From Bacteroidota bacterium (lineage in GTDB: Bacteria; Bacteroidota; Ignavibacteria; Ignavibacteriales; Ignavibacteriaceae), in contig JAKIZM010000038.1 of the NCBI GenBank assembly GCA_022708025.1, positions 1-34,099 of the forward strand: a DNA stretch of 34,099 nucleotides, given 5' to 3'. This document shows, one piece after another, positions 15,547 to 23,985 of the stretch (positions are counted from its first letter, which is position 1; the number at the start of each line of letters is the position of its first letter). The notes below the pieces were generated by a model. The model made no database searches, was not told the DNA's origin, and saw only the letters and a list, made by a program, of their open reading frames with translations. Position numbers and translations under genes: made by a program.

Positions 15547-17736
15547 TCAGATCGCTAAATTAAATCCGAAAGAGAAATTTCTGATCGGTCTGATATTGCC
15601 GATAAGTTCTATGTAATTGTAATTGAAAATATTTTTAATGTTCAGATAAATATTTAAAGGAAAACCCGTTGATAAAAAGTTGTATCCGAGTTTTAAATCG
15701 GTGGTGTAAACAGGAACACGTAATTCACCATCAACTACAATTCCAAGATCAATAAGTTCTTCATCTATTTCTTCAACTCTGCTTGTGTATCTGAAATTAA
15801 TTTCTGCTTCAAAATTCCATTTTCTGAAATCAATACCTGAATAAAAAATATGCCGCGGACGGTATCGCAAAGCTAATCCTGTTTCAAGATCTCTTGCCCA
15901 CATATAAGTATAATTAAACGATAATGTAAGCTGATCAGTTAGAATATTAATTAACGCACTTGTTTCCAATCCCTGAATTCTTGCGCGCACCAGATTAGTA
16001 AAAACAACTTTACCATCCTTCGGATCAATCCCCGGTTCAATCATATCATAATATTCATTATTGAAAACCGCAAGGTCCAAATTGAGCTGATTAAAAGGCG
16101 AATAATTCAATCCGAATTCAACTGTCAGGTTATGTTCCGATTTTATATTGGGATTTGGTTTAACTATAATTCCACTCGATGAAGTAGAAGTAAAAGCTTC
16201 AGAGAGTGTTGGCGCTCTGAATCCTGTTCCGAGTGATGATCTTAAAATAAAATTATTTAATACTTTATAATTAAAACCAAACTTTGGCGAAATCATTCCC
16301 GATCCATCTAATGAATCAAGTTTGCTGTAATCATATCTTAATCCAATGCTTGTGATGAGTGGAAAACTAAAACTGATATCGGCAACAGAATAAACTCCTA
16401 CACCGTGTAAAACTGGATTTCCAAAAAGACTTGAATTAACTTTTGAGAAGTTTCCTTCGATACCGCTTGTCAGCACAATAAAATCAGTTAAGTTTGAATT
16501 TAACTGGAGTTCTCCTCTGTACAGATTTGAGGTTGATTCATTTGGAATTATTTCGTTGTCTTTAAAATTATTACGGTAATAACTGACATTTGCATTAAGA
16601 AGAAATTTATCATTGATTAAATTTTTGTAAATCAAACCAAATAAATAACGGTTGGTTTCAATTCTATCATTCAGGTTTTTATCAGGCATCACCAAAGCAT
16701 TTCTTGAATCTTTCCAATAAAGGAATTGTTCTGCCCTTTTATTAAATGTATTTGCCATAAAAGTAAGCGATGAAACAGAAGAAAAGTTATAAATCGTTTT
16801 CAAAAAACCGATGTACTTTTTAAAATCATCATCCTGTCTGTAACTTGATTCCTCAAGTCGTGTAAATGAAATATTAAAACCAAGATTACCAAAAGTATTA
16901 GAGTGAGAAAGTGTTAATCCGTTAAATGGTCTTCGCTTACCTGACCAATCCCATTCATTGTAATAAGGTCTATCGAAAATACCATAGAATCCGTTTATAA
17001 TAGTTAACGGCTTTTCGGAAATATCTCTTGTCAAGCAGTTTACAACTCCGCCAATTGCCGATGAACCATATAATGAACTGGCTGCACCTTTAATAATTTC
17101 AACTCTTTGAATTTCTGAAACAGGAATCATCTCCCAGACAATCTCCCCTGTATCGCCCGTATAAAAAGGCAATCCATCAATAGCAAGTAAAGCTCTTGAG
17201 CCTGTTCCTCTGCTGTATCCGCTTGAGCCTCTGATACTAATCTGATCTTCAGTCATTGTTACGCCGGGCACATAACGAACTGCATCGGCAAGATTACTAA
17301 AATTTCTTTCTGTGAATTCACTTCCAGCGATTATTTCAGCACTAACAGGGAGCTCTGATTTTTTCTGTTTATACTTTCCTGCCGTAACAAGTACTTCTTC
17401 AGTTTGAATAATTGATTCTTTTAATACAATATTCAGAATAATTGATTTATCCTGAATAACAATATTTTCTTTTATAAGTTTTTCATAACCGATTGCAGAA
17501 AATTCTAATGTATAAGTACCGTTTTTTAGTTCAGATATTTTGAAATTTCCTTTATCATCTGAAGCAGTGCCAATATTAGTTTTTATGATAAATACATTAA
17601 CACCGGGAACAGGTTTAGATTTTGTGTCTGTTATAACTCCGCTGATACTGTAAGTCTGAGCAAATAATTTATTTGCATTTATCAATAAAATCAGAAGAGT
17701 TAAAACAAAAAAATATTTTAAGAAATTCTTTTTCAA
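15547..17736 (-). CDS. TonB-dependent outer-membrane receptor
   Basis: A 729-residue receptor for energy-dependent uptake of a large or scarce ligand across the outer membrane. Residues 1-26 are the signal peptide (ending KLFAQ). Residues 28-110 are a carboxypeptidase-regulatory-like beta domain (ISGVITDTKSKPVPGVNVFI). Residues 125-235 are the plug, with ADAVRYVPGV, ISIRGSSGYSRG and VEIIKGAASSLYGSSAIGGV. The rest is a 22-stranded-type barrel ending in an aromatic/hydrophobic strand (FSFGFNLAI). It looks like the BtuB/CirA vitamin or siderophore class rather than a SusC-type glycan porin: it is shorter and has no SusD partner beside it. The TTG start at 17736 overlaps the stop of the lipoprotein gene (TTGA). 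The ligand is unknown. Confidence 0.92.
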   Translation of the reverse strand: MKKNFLKYFFVLTLLILLINANKLFAQTYSISGVITDTKSKPVPGVNVFIIKTNIGTASDDKGNFKISELKNGTYTLEFSAIGYEKLIKENIVIQDKSIILNIVLKESIIQTEEVLVTAGKYKQKKSELPVSAEIIAGSEFTERNFSNLADAVRYVPGVTMTEDQISIRGSSGYSRGTGSRALLAIDGLPFYTGDTGEIVWEMIPVSEIQRVEIIKGAASSLYGSSAIGGVVNCLTRDISEKPLTIINGFYGIFDRPYYNEWDWSGKRRPFNGLTLSHSNTFGNLGFNISFTRLEESSYRQDDDFKKYIGFLKTIYNFSSVSSLTFMANTFNKRAEQFLYWKDSRNALVMPDKNLNDRIETNRYLFGLIYKNLINDKFLLNANVSYYRNNFKDNEIIPNESTSNLYRGELQLNSNLTDFIVLTSGIEGNFSKVNSSLFGNPVLHGVGVYSVADISFSFPLITSIGLRYDYSKLDSLDGSGMISPKFGFNYKVLNNFILRSSLGTGFRAPTLSEAFTSTSSSGIIVKPNPNIKSEHNLTVEFGLNYSPFNQLNLDLAVFNNEYYDMIEPGIDPKDGKVVFTNLVRARIQGLETSALINILTDQLTLSFNYTYMWARDLETGLALRYRPRHIFYSGIDFRKWNFEAEINFRYTSRVEEIDEELIDLGIVVDGELRVPVYTTDLKLGYNFLSTGFPLNIYLNIKNIFNYNYIELIGNIRPIRNFSFGFNLAI

Positions 17737-18269
17737 TTTCCACCCGGCGGTTGCGACGGAGGATTATTAAAATCAACATTGATATTAATATTCTTTACGA
17801 ATGTACTATCAGGAATAATCATCACACCGGGAGTGGTTGTATCATTGTTTGCATAGTAAACACCTGATACAAACCAATCTTTGCGCGCAAGTGATAAATT
17901 CTCTGTTGATTGCTGCACAACTGCTACATAAGAATACGATCCGGATGAAAATGGACCCGGTGTTGCTGGAATATATGCAGAATCAAGAGAACTAAATTCG
18001 TGTTTCTGAACACCGAGCGGAATTTCTTTACTCAGAAATTTTAGATTTAAAATTGTAAAATCACTATCAGATTTTAATGGATTTTTAAAGACAACCAGAA
18101 AAGACCTCTTAACGCTATCAGGCCATTCGCTGATAAACCTAATTGTTCCGCTGAAACCTGGTGGAGATTTTAATACTGGTTTCGGTTCAATTCCGTGATC
18201 ACTGCAGGCTGCAGTTAACAACACCAGCAAGAAAATACAATGTTTTATCTTAAAGTATTTTATATTCAT
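17733..18269 (-). CDS. Lipoprotein partnered with the TonB-dependent receptor
   Basis: A 178-residue lipoprotein: hydrophobic leader, then LTAAC with the lipidated cysteine at residue 22. The mature part starts with a proline-rich linker (GIEPKPVLKSPP) and continues as a probable beta-sandwich (FSGTIRFISEWPDSV, SFLVVFKNPL, SYSYVAVVQQ). It ends in a proline/glycine tail. I recognise no named family. Translation is coupled to the TonB receptor, because its TGA overlaps the receptor's TTG. It may therefore be a ligand-binding surface or periplasmic partner of the receptor; that is an inference from position only. An in-frame ATG at 18281 would add four residues. Neither start has a good ribosome site. 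Confidence 0.75.
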   Translation of the reverse strand: MNIKYFKIKHCIFLLVLLTAACSDHGIEPKPVLKSPPGFSGTIRFISEWPDSVKRSFLVVFKNPLKSDSDFTILNLKFLSKEIPLGVQKHEFSSLDSAYIPATPGPFSSGSYSYVAVVQQSTENLSLARKDWFVSGVYYANNDTTTPGVMIIPDSTFVKNININVDFNNPPSQPPGGN

Positions 18270-18299
18270 AATAAAACACATAAGACAATTTTAAATTAT

Positions 18300-18497
18300 T
18301 TAATCGTTATGCTGAGCAGGCGGAATTTTTTCTGCGCCTTTTAGTTTCCCGATAAGCTGCTCAGGATGATGAATAAGCAGTGGAAGACAATATGAACAAA
18401 TATAAGTTTGTTTAGTTGAATAGTTTAATGAGATAAGCGGAATCTCATTTTCTGTCCTATTACAGCTTAAACAATTTTTTACAACGTGATTTTCCAT
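18300..18497 (-). CDS. Small protein with two CxxC motifs (possible zinc ribbon)
   Basis: A 65-residue cytoplasmic protein. CLSC (residues 9-12) and CSYC (34-37) would form a four-cysteine zinc site, with a HH pair at 42-43 just after. Apart from this the sequence is unlike any family I can name. The ATG has a purine-rich AGGTAGG upstream. It is 7 bases after the NTF2-like gene and 30 bases before the lipoprotein gene, so it is embedded in the TonB-receptor unit. It could bind metal as a chaperone or sensor, but this is not shown. Confidence 0.7.
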   Translation of the reverse strand: MENHVVKNCLSCNRTENEIPLISLNYSTKQTYICSYCLPLLIHHPEQLIGKLKGAEKIPPAQHND

Positions 18498-18504
18498 TTT
18501 ATAC

Positions 18505-19035
18505 CTACCTTATTGGTTGATTTGAAATATATTCGGTTTTAAACAATTTCCATTTCCCTTTTTCTTTTTTCATATTATGAATACCGGTTATTCTTGTCGG
18601 CGGAAATCCTTCTCCTTTGACAGCACGAGTAGTTTGCTGATAATAAACTTTTGCTTCATCGCCATTTATTTCCAGAACCTTTACTTGTTCAAGTTCAAAC
18701 TTCATATCATAGTTGGCAAATATAAAATCCATTCCTTGTATGGTTGAATTAATCTGCGGTGAATCTTTATGCATTGTTTTCAGTACTCGTTTTTTATCTT
18801 CTGCTTCAGTTGCTGCGATATTCTCTTTAATGACTGCAATAATTGCATCCGCCTCTTTGCTATCTATAACTGGTTGATCCTGATCAGGTATCTTCTGCTG
18901 TTCCTGTTTTGGCGGAAGTACATATTGCTTTTTTTGTATTTGAACAGGTTCGTTTTTCTGTTCTTCAGACTTACAACCGAAAAGTGAAACAATTATAAGT
19001 AAATAGACTAGTTTTAATTTTATTTTATTACTCAT
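18505..19035 (-). CDS. Lipoprotein with NTF2-like domain
   Basis: A 176-residue lipoprotein: leader, then SLFGC with the lipid cysteine at residue 21. A long, charged Gln/Lys/Pro linker follows (about residues 22-60). The C-terminal 110 residues have the NTF2-like (SnoaL/DUF4440) pattern: an initial helix with ENIAATEAEDKKRVLKTMH, then strands including EINGDEAKVYYQQTTRAV and a final GKWKLFKTEYI. Such domains bind small ligands or act as scaffolds; no catalytic residues are obvious. I chose the ATG at 19035, which overlaps the DUF1028 stop by 8 bases. An upstream in-frame ATG at 19065 would put ten extra residues before the signal. Confidence 0.75.
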   Translation of the reverse strand: MSNKIKLKLVYLLIIVSLFGCKSEEQKNEPVQIQKKQYVLPPKQEQQKIPDQDQPVIDSKEADAIIAVIKENIAATEAEDKKRVLKTMHKDSPQINSTIQGMDFIFANYDMKFELEQVKVLEINGDEAKVYYQQTTRAVKGEGFPPTRITGIHNMKKEKGKWKLFKTEYISNQPIR

Positions 19036-20023
19036 TAACCGATAATATTTTATTAAGTTCTTCATTAGTTACATTTAATAGTCCGCTTGGTACCAACCGT
19101 GGAGTAAGAATTTTCCAGTTATTATCTGCTGAAAATATCTCTTTAAACATTGTTAAGGATTTATCAATTTCTCCGTTGTTTACAAGAGCAACTGCTGTCC
19201 AGAATTTCATTTCAAGATTTTCAGGGAACATCTGCATTGCGGAATTATATTCCTGCATTGCAAGCTTCATATCATTTTTTTCAACAGCAAGATCGCCATT
19301 GTTCATATATTCATAAGCACGATAAACTTTCAGCAGTCTCTTAATTTCTTTAACAGGCTCGGAACTATCTTCTACACGAAGATCAATCAATCTGTCTTCC
19401 CAAAGATTACCTGTTGCATCACCTCTTACAACAAGTAAACTAGCTGATTGTTTACCTCTGATATCGCCGCCTTCATTCTGAGCTGCTTCCAATGCTGCAA
19501 CCAGTCTTTCTGCCAAAGGTGCATTTGTATTTTCAAATGCTTCTGACATTGCTTTCCATACGGTATTATTCAACATCATATTTGCCTGAACAGAATATCC
19601 ATTGCCAACATAATGTCCTGCTTCCAAAATACATTTAGAACCAGTAAAAGCAAATGAATTTCCTTTTGCATCTACAATTGCAAGCTGCCTTAATTCTCTG
19701 CCTTCATCTGTAGAAATTAATAATTCAACAGCTTCCTGAGCAGTCATTCCTTTTTTTAGTAATTCCAAACCACGAGGACCAAAAGAAGGATTTACAAATG
19801 ATTGAGTTGCAACTACACCAACTCCTGCTTCGCCCCAGGCTACAATAGATCCGACTGAAAACCAATGTGATTGAACTGCTACTCCCATTTCACCAGTTTG
19901 CGGATCGCGCGCAACAATAGAATAAGTATGAGCAAAAGGCTCGGAACCAAAAATACTTTGAGAAAACATTTGAGTAGCGAAACAGATAAAAAACAAATAA
20001 ATATAGATAATCAGACTTTTCAA
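19028..20023 (-). CDS. DUF1028 family secreted protein with TPR-like C-terminus
   Basis: 331 residues. A signal peptide (residues 1-22, ending QMFSQ) is followed by a DUF1028 domain, an Ntn-hydrolase-like fold: HTYSIVARDPQTGEMGVAVQ, VGSIVAWGEAGVGVVATQS, NPSFGPRGLELLKKGMTA, AIVDAKG and GGDIRGKQSASLLVV. The last 90 residues are helical with TPR-like spacing (DLAVEKNDMKLAMQEYNSAM, then FPENLEMKFWTAVALVNNGE). The family's biochemical role is not established. The start is TTG at 20023, supported by GAGGTGAT at 20027-20034. It is the first gene of the unit that ends with the TonB receptor. Confidence 0.9.
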   Translation of the reverse strand: MKSLIIYIYLFFICFATQMFSQSIFGSEPFAHTYSIVARDPQTGEMGVAVQSHWFSVGSIVAWGEAGVGVVATQSFVNPSFGPRGLELLKKGMTAQEAVELLISTDEGRELRQLAIVDAKGNSFAFTGSKCILEAGHYVGNGYSVQANMMLNNTVWKAMSEAFENTNAPLAERLVAALEAAQNEGGDIRGKQSASLLVVRGDATGNLWEDRLIDLRVEDSSEPVKEIKRLLKVYRAYEYMNNGDLAVEKNDMKLAMQEYNSAMQMFPENLEMKFWTAVALVNNGEIDKSLTMFKEIFSADNNWKILTPRLVPSGLLNVTNEELNKILSVNE

Positions 20024-20026
20024 ATT

Positions 20027-20034
20027 ATCACCTC
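20027..20034 (-). promoter_or_regulatory. Ribosome binding site deciding the TTG start of the DUF1028 gene
   Basis: On the minus strand this reads GAGGTGAT, complementary to the 16S rRNA tail, with the GAGGTG core 5 bases from the TTG at 20023. It supports the TTG as the true start, immediately before the signal peptide. Confidence 0.6.
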
Positions 20035-20159
20035 ATAAAAATTTATTGACCTCACACTTAGACTTTACTCAGTGCGATAAGTTTTGTTAATTTGTTTCAT
20101 AGCTTCATTCTGAACAAAGATGCAGCATAAAGCTATCTCAGATAATATTACAATAAAAT

Positions 20160-22031
20160 TTAATTAAATACTCTAAATAAAACACTGCTTGGATAATCTT
20201 TACTGTGATAAATCTTAATGCTTGCTTTTATAAATTTATCTTTATCAGCTTTGTAAATATCACAAAAAGTATTTGGATTTACATCAAAGAACGGAAAATA
20301 TGATGATGAAACCTGAATCATAATTTTGTGTCCTGCTTTAAAAGTATGGAAAGCATCATTAAGATTAATTTTTACTTCAGTTACTTTGTTAGGAATAAAC
20401 GGCTCAGGCTTTTCATAACTGTTTCTAAACTTAGCTCGCATAATTTCAGTCCTAACTAATCTTTCGTAACCACCCATTTTAACCTCTTTAGGATTCGGAT
20501 CAGGATCTTTTTCATTGTCAGGATAAACATCAATTACTTTTACAACAAAATCAGCATCTGTGCCGGTTGTTGAAACAAACAAATCAGCAACAATCGGTCC
20601 TGCAATTGTAACATCTTCTATCAATGGTTCTGTTGTAAATGTCAATACATCCGGTCTCGTTGAAAAATATCTTTGATCTTCGATTAAATGAATCCGATTA
20701 TAAAATGCTTTGGAGTCAATAAACTTTGCGGTATATGGAACAGGATTAAACGGATCACTTATATATTCTGAATAGGAGTTTGTTTTATCAGCTATTGTGT
20801 TATTCAGTTTTTTCTCTTCCTGAAAATAATATTTTACTTCGTTTATTCCTTTAGGAGGCCAGGTATCAAAATTACTCCACTCATTTTTTCCGGTATCAAA
20901 TACATAGGCATCATTTAATTTTAACTCACCTTCACTTTTAAGATAATGCTTGAAGAAAGGTAAAAGAATTTCATTACGATAATAATCAGCAGTGTTTCCA
21001 CCAAAATAAAAATCACTGAGCGAATCTCCTTTAGCCCATATCCATGATCCATGAGTCCAGGGACCCATTACTAATCTTGAATTATTTGATTTATCATTTT
21101 CTTCAATAGTTTTATAAATATGAAGAGCACCATACAAATCTTCCGCATCATACCAACCGCCTACTATCAATATTGCAGGTTTAATATTCTTTAAATGCTG
21201 CAGGTTGCTTCGCGATTTCCAGTAATAATCATAAGTTCCGTGAGACATCATAGTATCCCAAAAAGGAATTTCATTTTTCAGAATTTCATCATTCAGTTTT
21301 TTTATCGGGGTATGATCTCTGAAAAAATTATACGCATCTGGAGAATCATATTCAGGTGGTGTTGGATATTTTGTTAAAGGTGTTGGTCTAGGTTGTCCAA
21401 AATATTTAAAAAAGTTAAAAGACATTAAAACTGAAAAGGCACCGTTATGGTGCATATCATCTCCAACAAACCAATCAGAAATCGGAGCTTGCGGAGATGC
21501 ACAAACTAAATTCGGATGTGCATCAATACATCCCATTATCGTGTAAAATCCAGGATAGGAATTTCCCCAAAGACCAACTTTTTTATTATTGTTTTCAATG
21601 TTATTTATCAGCCATTCAATCGTATCATAAGTATCAGAGCTTTCATCTATTTGTTTTTCTTTTTTATTGGGAATAAACGGGCGCATATTATTAAATTCAC
21701 CTTCTGACATATATCTGCCGCGAACATCCTGGATAACAAAAATGAATTTCTCTTTCAAAAAATTAATTGATGGTCCTAAAAATCCGGAATATTTATCCTC
21801 CCCATACGGTGAAGATGAATATGGTGTTCTCATCATTATTATCGGATACTGTTTTGATTTGTCTTTGGGCGAATATACAGCTGTAAAAAGTTTTACTCCA
21901 TCCCGCATCTCTATCATATATTCTTTTTTGTCATAATTATCTTTCACATAATCCTGCTGAGATTGCGTGCATTGTACAATAAACAAAATAAATACTGAGG
22001 TCAGTAATATTTTAATCCTGAAACTTTTCAT
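20160..22031 (-). CDS. CocE/NonD family alpha/beta hydrolase
   Basis: A 623-residue exported hydrolase of the X-Pro dipeptidyl-peptidase/cocaine esterase/glutaryl-7-ACA acylase group. The catalytic triad is visible: Ser158 in GLWGNSYPGF, Asp295 in GGWYDAEDLYG and His327 in GPWTHGSW. The oxyanion-side QDVRGRYMSEGEF is at 101-113. The C-terminal third is the jelly-roll X-Pro domain (GPIVADLFVSTTGTDADFVVKVIDVYP). The N-terminus has a hydrophobic leader (residues 6-20), so a periplasmic or surface location is likely; the QC at 20-21 is a poor lipobox. I preferred the ATG at 22031 because it starts directly before the signal; an in-frame ATG at 22070 is upstream. The substrate is an ester or amide, not determined. 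Confidence 0.9.
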   Translation of the reverse strand: MKSFRIKILLTSVFILFIVQCTQSQQDYVKDNYDKKEYMIEMRDGVKLFTAVYSPKDKSKQYPIIMMRTPYSSSPYGEDKYSGFLGPSINFLKEKFIFVIQDVRGRYMSEGEFNNMRPFIPNKKEKQIDESSDTYDTIEWLINNIENNNKKVGLWGNSYPGFYTIMGCIDAHPNLVCASPQAPISDWFVGDDMHHNGAFSVLMSFNFFKYFGQPRPTPLTKYPTPPEYDSPDAYNFFRDHTPIKKLNDEILKNEIPFWDTMMSHGTYDYYWKSRSNLQHLKNIKPAILIVGGWYDAEDLYGALHIYKTIEENDKSNNSRLVMGPWTHGSWIWAKGDSLSDFYFGGNTADYYRNEILLPFFKHYLKSEGELKLNDAYVFDTGKNEWSNFDTWPPKGINEVKYYFQEEKKLNNTIADKTNSYSEYISDPFNPVPYTAKFIDSKAFYNRIHLIEDQRYFSTRPDVLTFTTEPLIEDVTIAGPIVADLFVSTTGTDADFVVKVIDVYPDNEKDPDPNPKEVKMGGYERLVRTEIMRAKFRNSYEKPEPFIPNKVTEVKINLNDAFHTFKAGHKIMIQVSSSYFPFFDVNPNTFCDIYKADKDKFIKASIKIYHSKDYPSSVLFRVFN

Positions 22032-22089
22032 ATCGCACCTGAGAGAAAATTTTAAAAATAATTGAATCATATCCCTAAGTTTTTATGTT

Positions 22090-22240
22090 TTATTGGCAAA
22101 GAGATTTTCGCCACAAAATTACCAATGCACTAAATAGCACCAAAAAATTACAAAATAAAACTTTCGTGTTCCTTTGTGTTTTCGTGTTTTGGTCGTAAAA
22201 GTTTGCTCAACACAGAATCACTAAAGCACTAAATCTTACT
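22090..22240. repeat. Dispersed CAC/AAA-rich repeat, copy C (inverted pair)
   Basis: The left half (about 22098-22140) has GAGATTTTCGCCACAAAA followed by spaced CAC units. The right half (22173-22240) runs in the opposite sense (TTTGTGTTTTCGTGTTTTGG, then AGAATCACTAAAGCACTAA) and aligns with the reverse complement of copy A. The two halves together form a long, imperfect inverted repeat in the divergent CocE/TauE promoter region. Confidence 0.65.
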
Positions 22241-22318
22241 AAATAAGAAGCTCAAATTCTTTTCCTGATTAAAATAATTTATTTTTACTTTAGTTAAAAA
22301 AGAATTTACAGGAACGGT

Positions 22319-23065
22319 TTGCCTGACTTATTTGGAATAGTGGTTTTATTTTTTGTTGGAAGTATTGCTGCATTCATAAATGTAAATGCCGGCGGAGGAT
22401 CATCCCTAACTTTGCCGGTATTAATTTTCCTTGGTCTTGATCCTTCAGTTGCAAATGGAACAAATCGAGTTTCAATCCTATTTCAAAATGCTTCTGCTGT
22501 TTATTCTTTTAAAAAAGAAAAATATTACGAACTCAAAAACAGTTTAATACTTTCGGCACTTACTTTACCAGGTGCAATAATTGGAGCTGTTACCGCTGTA
22601 AATATTAGTGATGAGTTATTTGAAAAGATTCTCGGTGTAATAATGATATTAATTATCATTACTATGTTATTACCCAAAAAGAAAAGTGAAAAGACAGTTA
22701 CTGATTTTAGTATTGACTGGAAGATCATATCAGCAATGATAGTTGTTGGATTCTATGGTGCTTTTCTTCAGGTTGGTGTAGGTTTTTTATTAATGGCTTC
22801 ATTCCAATATTTAATGAAACTTGATTTGATCAGAGTTAACATGCACAAAGTTTTTGTTGTATTCGTGTTTACAGTTCCTGCACTTATAGTTTTTATTTTA
22901 ACTGATAACGTAAATTGGTTTTATGGTTTAACACTTTCGGCAGGCAATGCATTCGGTGGTTGGTGGGGAGCAAAACTCTCGGTAAAGAAGGGTGAAAAAC
23001 TTATTAAGTTTGTCTTGATTATTGCAATTTTAATTATGGCATTTAAACTTTTAAATATTTTTTAG
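22319..23065 (+). CDS. TauE/SafE (TSUP) family membrane permease
   Basis: A 248-residue integral membrane protein with seven or eight hydrophobic segments in two related halves. The first half has FVGSIAAFINVNAGGGSSLTLP and the second GFYGAFLQVGVGFLLM and SAGNAFGGWWGAKLSVKKGE. These glycine-rich, internally repeated motifs mark the TSUP family, which exports sulfite, sulfoacetate or other small organic anions. The substrate is unknown here. The start is TTG at 22319 with AGGAA at 22310-22314; no upstream ATG is available. The aldo/keto reductase begins 7 bases after the stop, so the two form an operon. Confidence 0.9.
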   Translation: MPDLFGIVVLFFVGSIAAFINVNAGGGSSLTLPVLIFLGLDPSVANGTNRVSILFQNASAVYSFKKEKYYELKNSLILSALTLPGAIIGAVTAVNISDELFEKILGVIMILIIITMLLPKKKSEKTVTDFSIDWKIISAMIVVGFYGAFLQVGVGFLLMASFQYLMKLDLIRVNMHKVFVVFVFTVPALIVFILTDNVNWFYGLTLSAGNAFGGWWGAKLSVKKGEKLIKFVLIIAILIMAFKLLNIF

Positions 23066-23072
23066 AGGAGTT

Positions 23073-23900
23073 ATGAAAAAAGATATTAATTATAAAATAA
23101 AAATGAACAACGGAGTTGAAATCCCACAGCTAGGACTTGGTGTCTATCTTACCAAATCAGGAAGCGAATGCATTAACGCTGTTACCTGGGCATTAGAAGC
23201 CGGATATAGACATATTGATACAGCAAAGTTTTATAAAAATGAAAAAGATGTTGGGGAAGCTGTTAGAAATTCAGGAATAAAACGAGAAGAAATCTTTGTA
23301 ACAACAAAACTATGGAATGAAGATCACGGATATGAGTCTGCTCTTAGAGCATTTGATAAAAGTCTGAAGGAGTTAAATATTGATTATATCGATTGCTATT
23401 TAATTCATTGGCCTGTTCAGGAAAAAAGAAAAGATAGCTGGAAGGCATTAGAAAAGATTTATGAATCCGGTTACTGCAAATCAATCGGTGTAAGTAATTA
23501 TATGATTCCACATCTTGAAGAATTGTTTACTTATGCAAATGTAATTCCTGTTATGAATCAGGTAGAGTTTAATCCGTTCAATTATCAAAATGATCTTTTA
23601 GATTTCTGCAATAAAAACAAAATTATTTTAGAAGCTTATGCACCTCTTACACGATCAAAAAGAATTAATGATAAAACACTTTTACCGATCTCTCAGAAAC
23701 ACAAAAAATCAAATGCGCAGGTTCTGATTCGTTGGGCAATACAACACGAATTGGTAGTTATTCCCAAGTCTGTTCATAAAGAAAGAATAATTGAAAATGC
23801 AAATGTTTTTGATTTTACTTTGGATGAATCAGATATGAAAATTCTTGATAACATGAACGATGGCTTTAGAAGTTCGTGGGATCCAACAAAGATTGATTAG
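23073..23900 (+). CDS. Aldo/keto reductase
   Basis: A 275-residue NADPH-dependent oxidoreductase with a TIM-barrel fold, of the short bacterial AKR5-like (2,5-diketo-gluconate/methylglyoxal reductase) kind. The catalytic tetrad is complete: Asp49 in HIDTAKFY, Tyr54, Lys79 in VTTKLWN and His112 in YLIHWPV. The cofactor-side motifs SIGVSNYM and VVIPKSVHKERI are present. It likely reduces small aldehydes; the physiological substrate is not determinable. A GAGGAG site overlaps the TauE stop only 2 bases before the ATG, an unusually tight spacing. Transcription should end at the hairpin directly downstream. Confidence 0.93.
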   Translation: MKKDINYKIKMNNGVEIPQLGLGVYLTKSGSECINAVTWALEAGYRHIDTAKFYKNEKDVGEAVRNSGIKREEIFVTTKLWNEDHGYESALRAFDKSLKELNIDYIDCYLIHWPVQEKRKDSWKALEKIYESGYCKSIGVSNYMIPHLEELFTYANVIPVMNQVEFNPFNYQNDLLDFCNKNKIILEAYAPLTRSKRINDKTLLPISQKHKKSNAQVLIRWAIQHELVVIPKSVHKERIIENANVFDFTLDESDMKILDNMNDGFRSSWDPTKID

Positions 23901-23949
23901 AAATAACAAACCCAGTTCCTCAAAGGAACCAGGTTTTTGTTTGTTATTT
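23901..23949. terminator. Bidirectional hairpin terminator between the aldo/keto reductase gene and uvrA
   Basis: The outer stem AAATAACAAA (23901-23910) pairs perfectly with TTTGTTATTT (23940-23949). The inner stem GTTCCT (23915-23920) pairs with AGGAAC (23924-23929) around a 3-base loop. The T-run at 23934-23938 serves the plus-strand gene. The arrangement lies between convergent genes and can serve both. Confidence 0.8.
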
Positions 23950-23985
23950 CGGTTCCGGGCAAAAACAGTAAGATTTAAAATGAAA

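Noticed and set aside
15547..18269. SusC/SusD glycan-utilisation pair
   Set aside because: The receptor is shorter than typical SusC, and the coupled lipoprotein is only 178 residues, far below SusD size and without its TPR helices.
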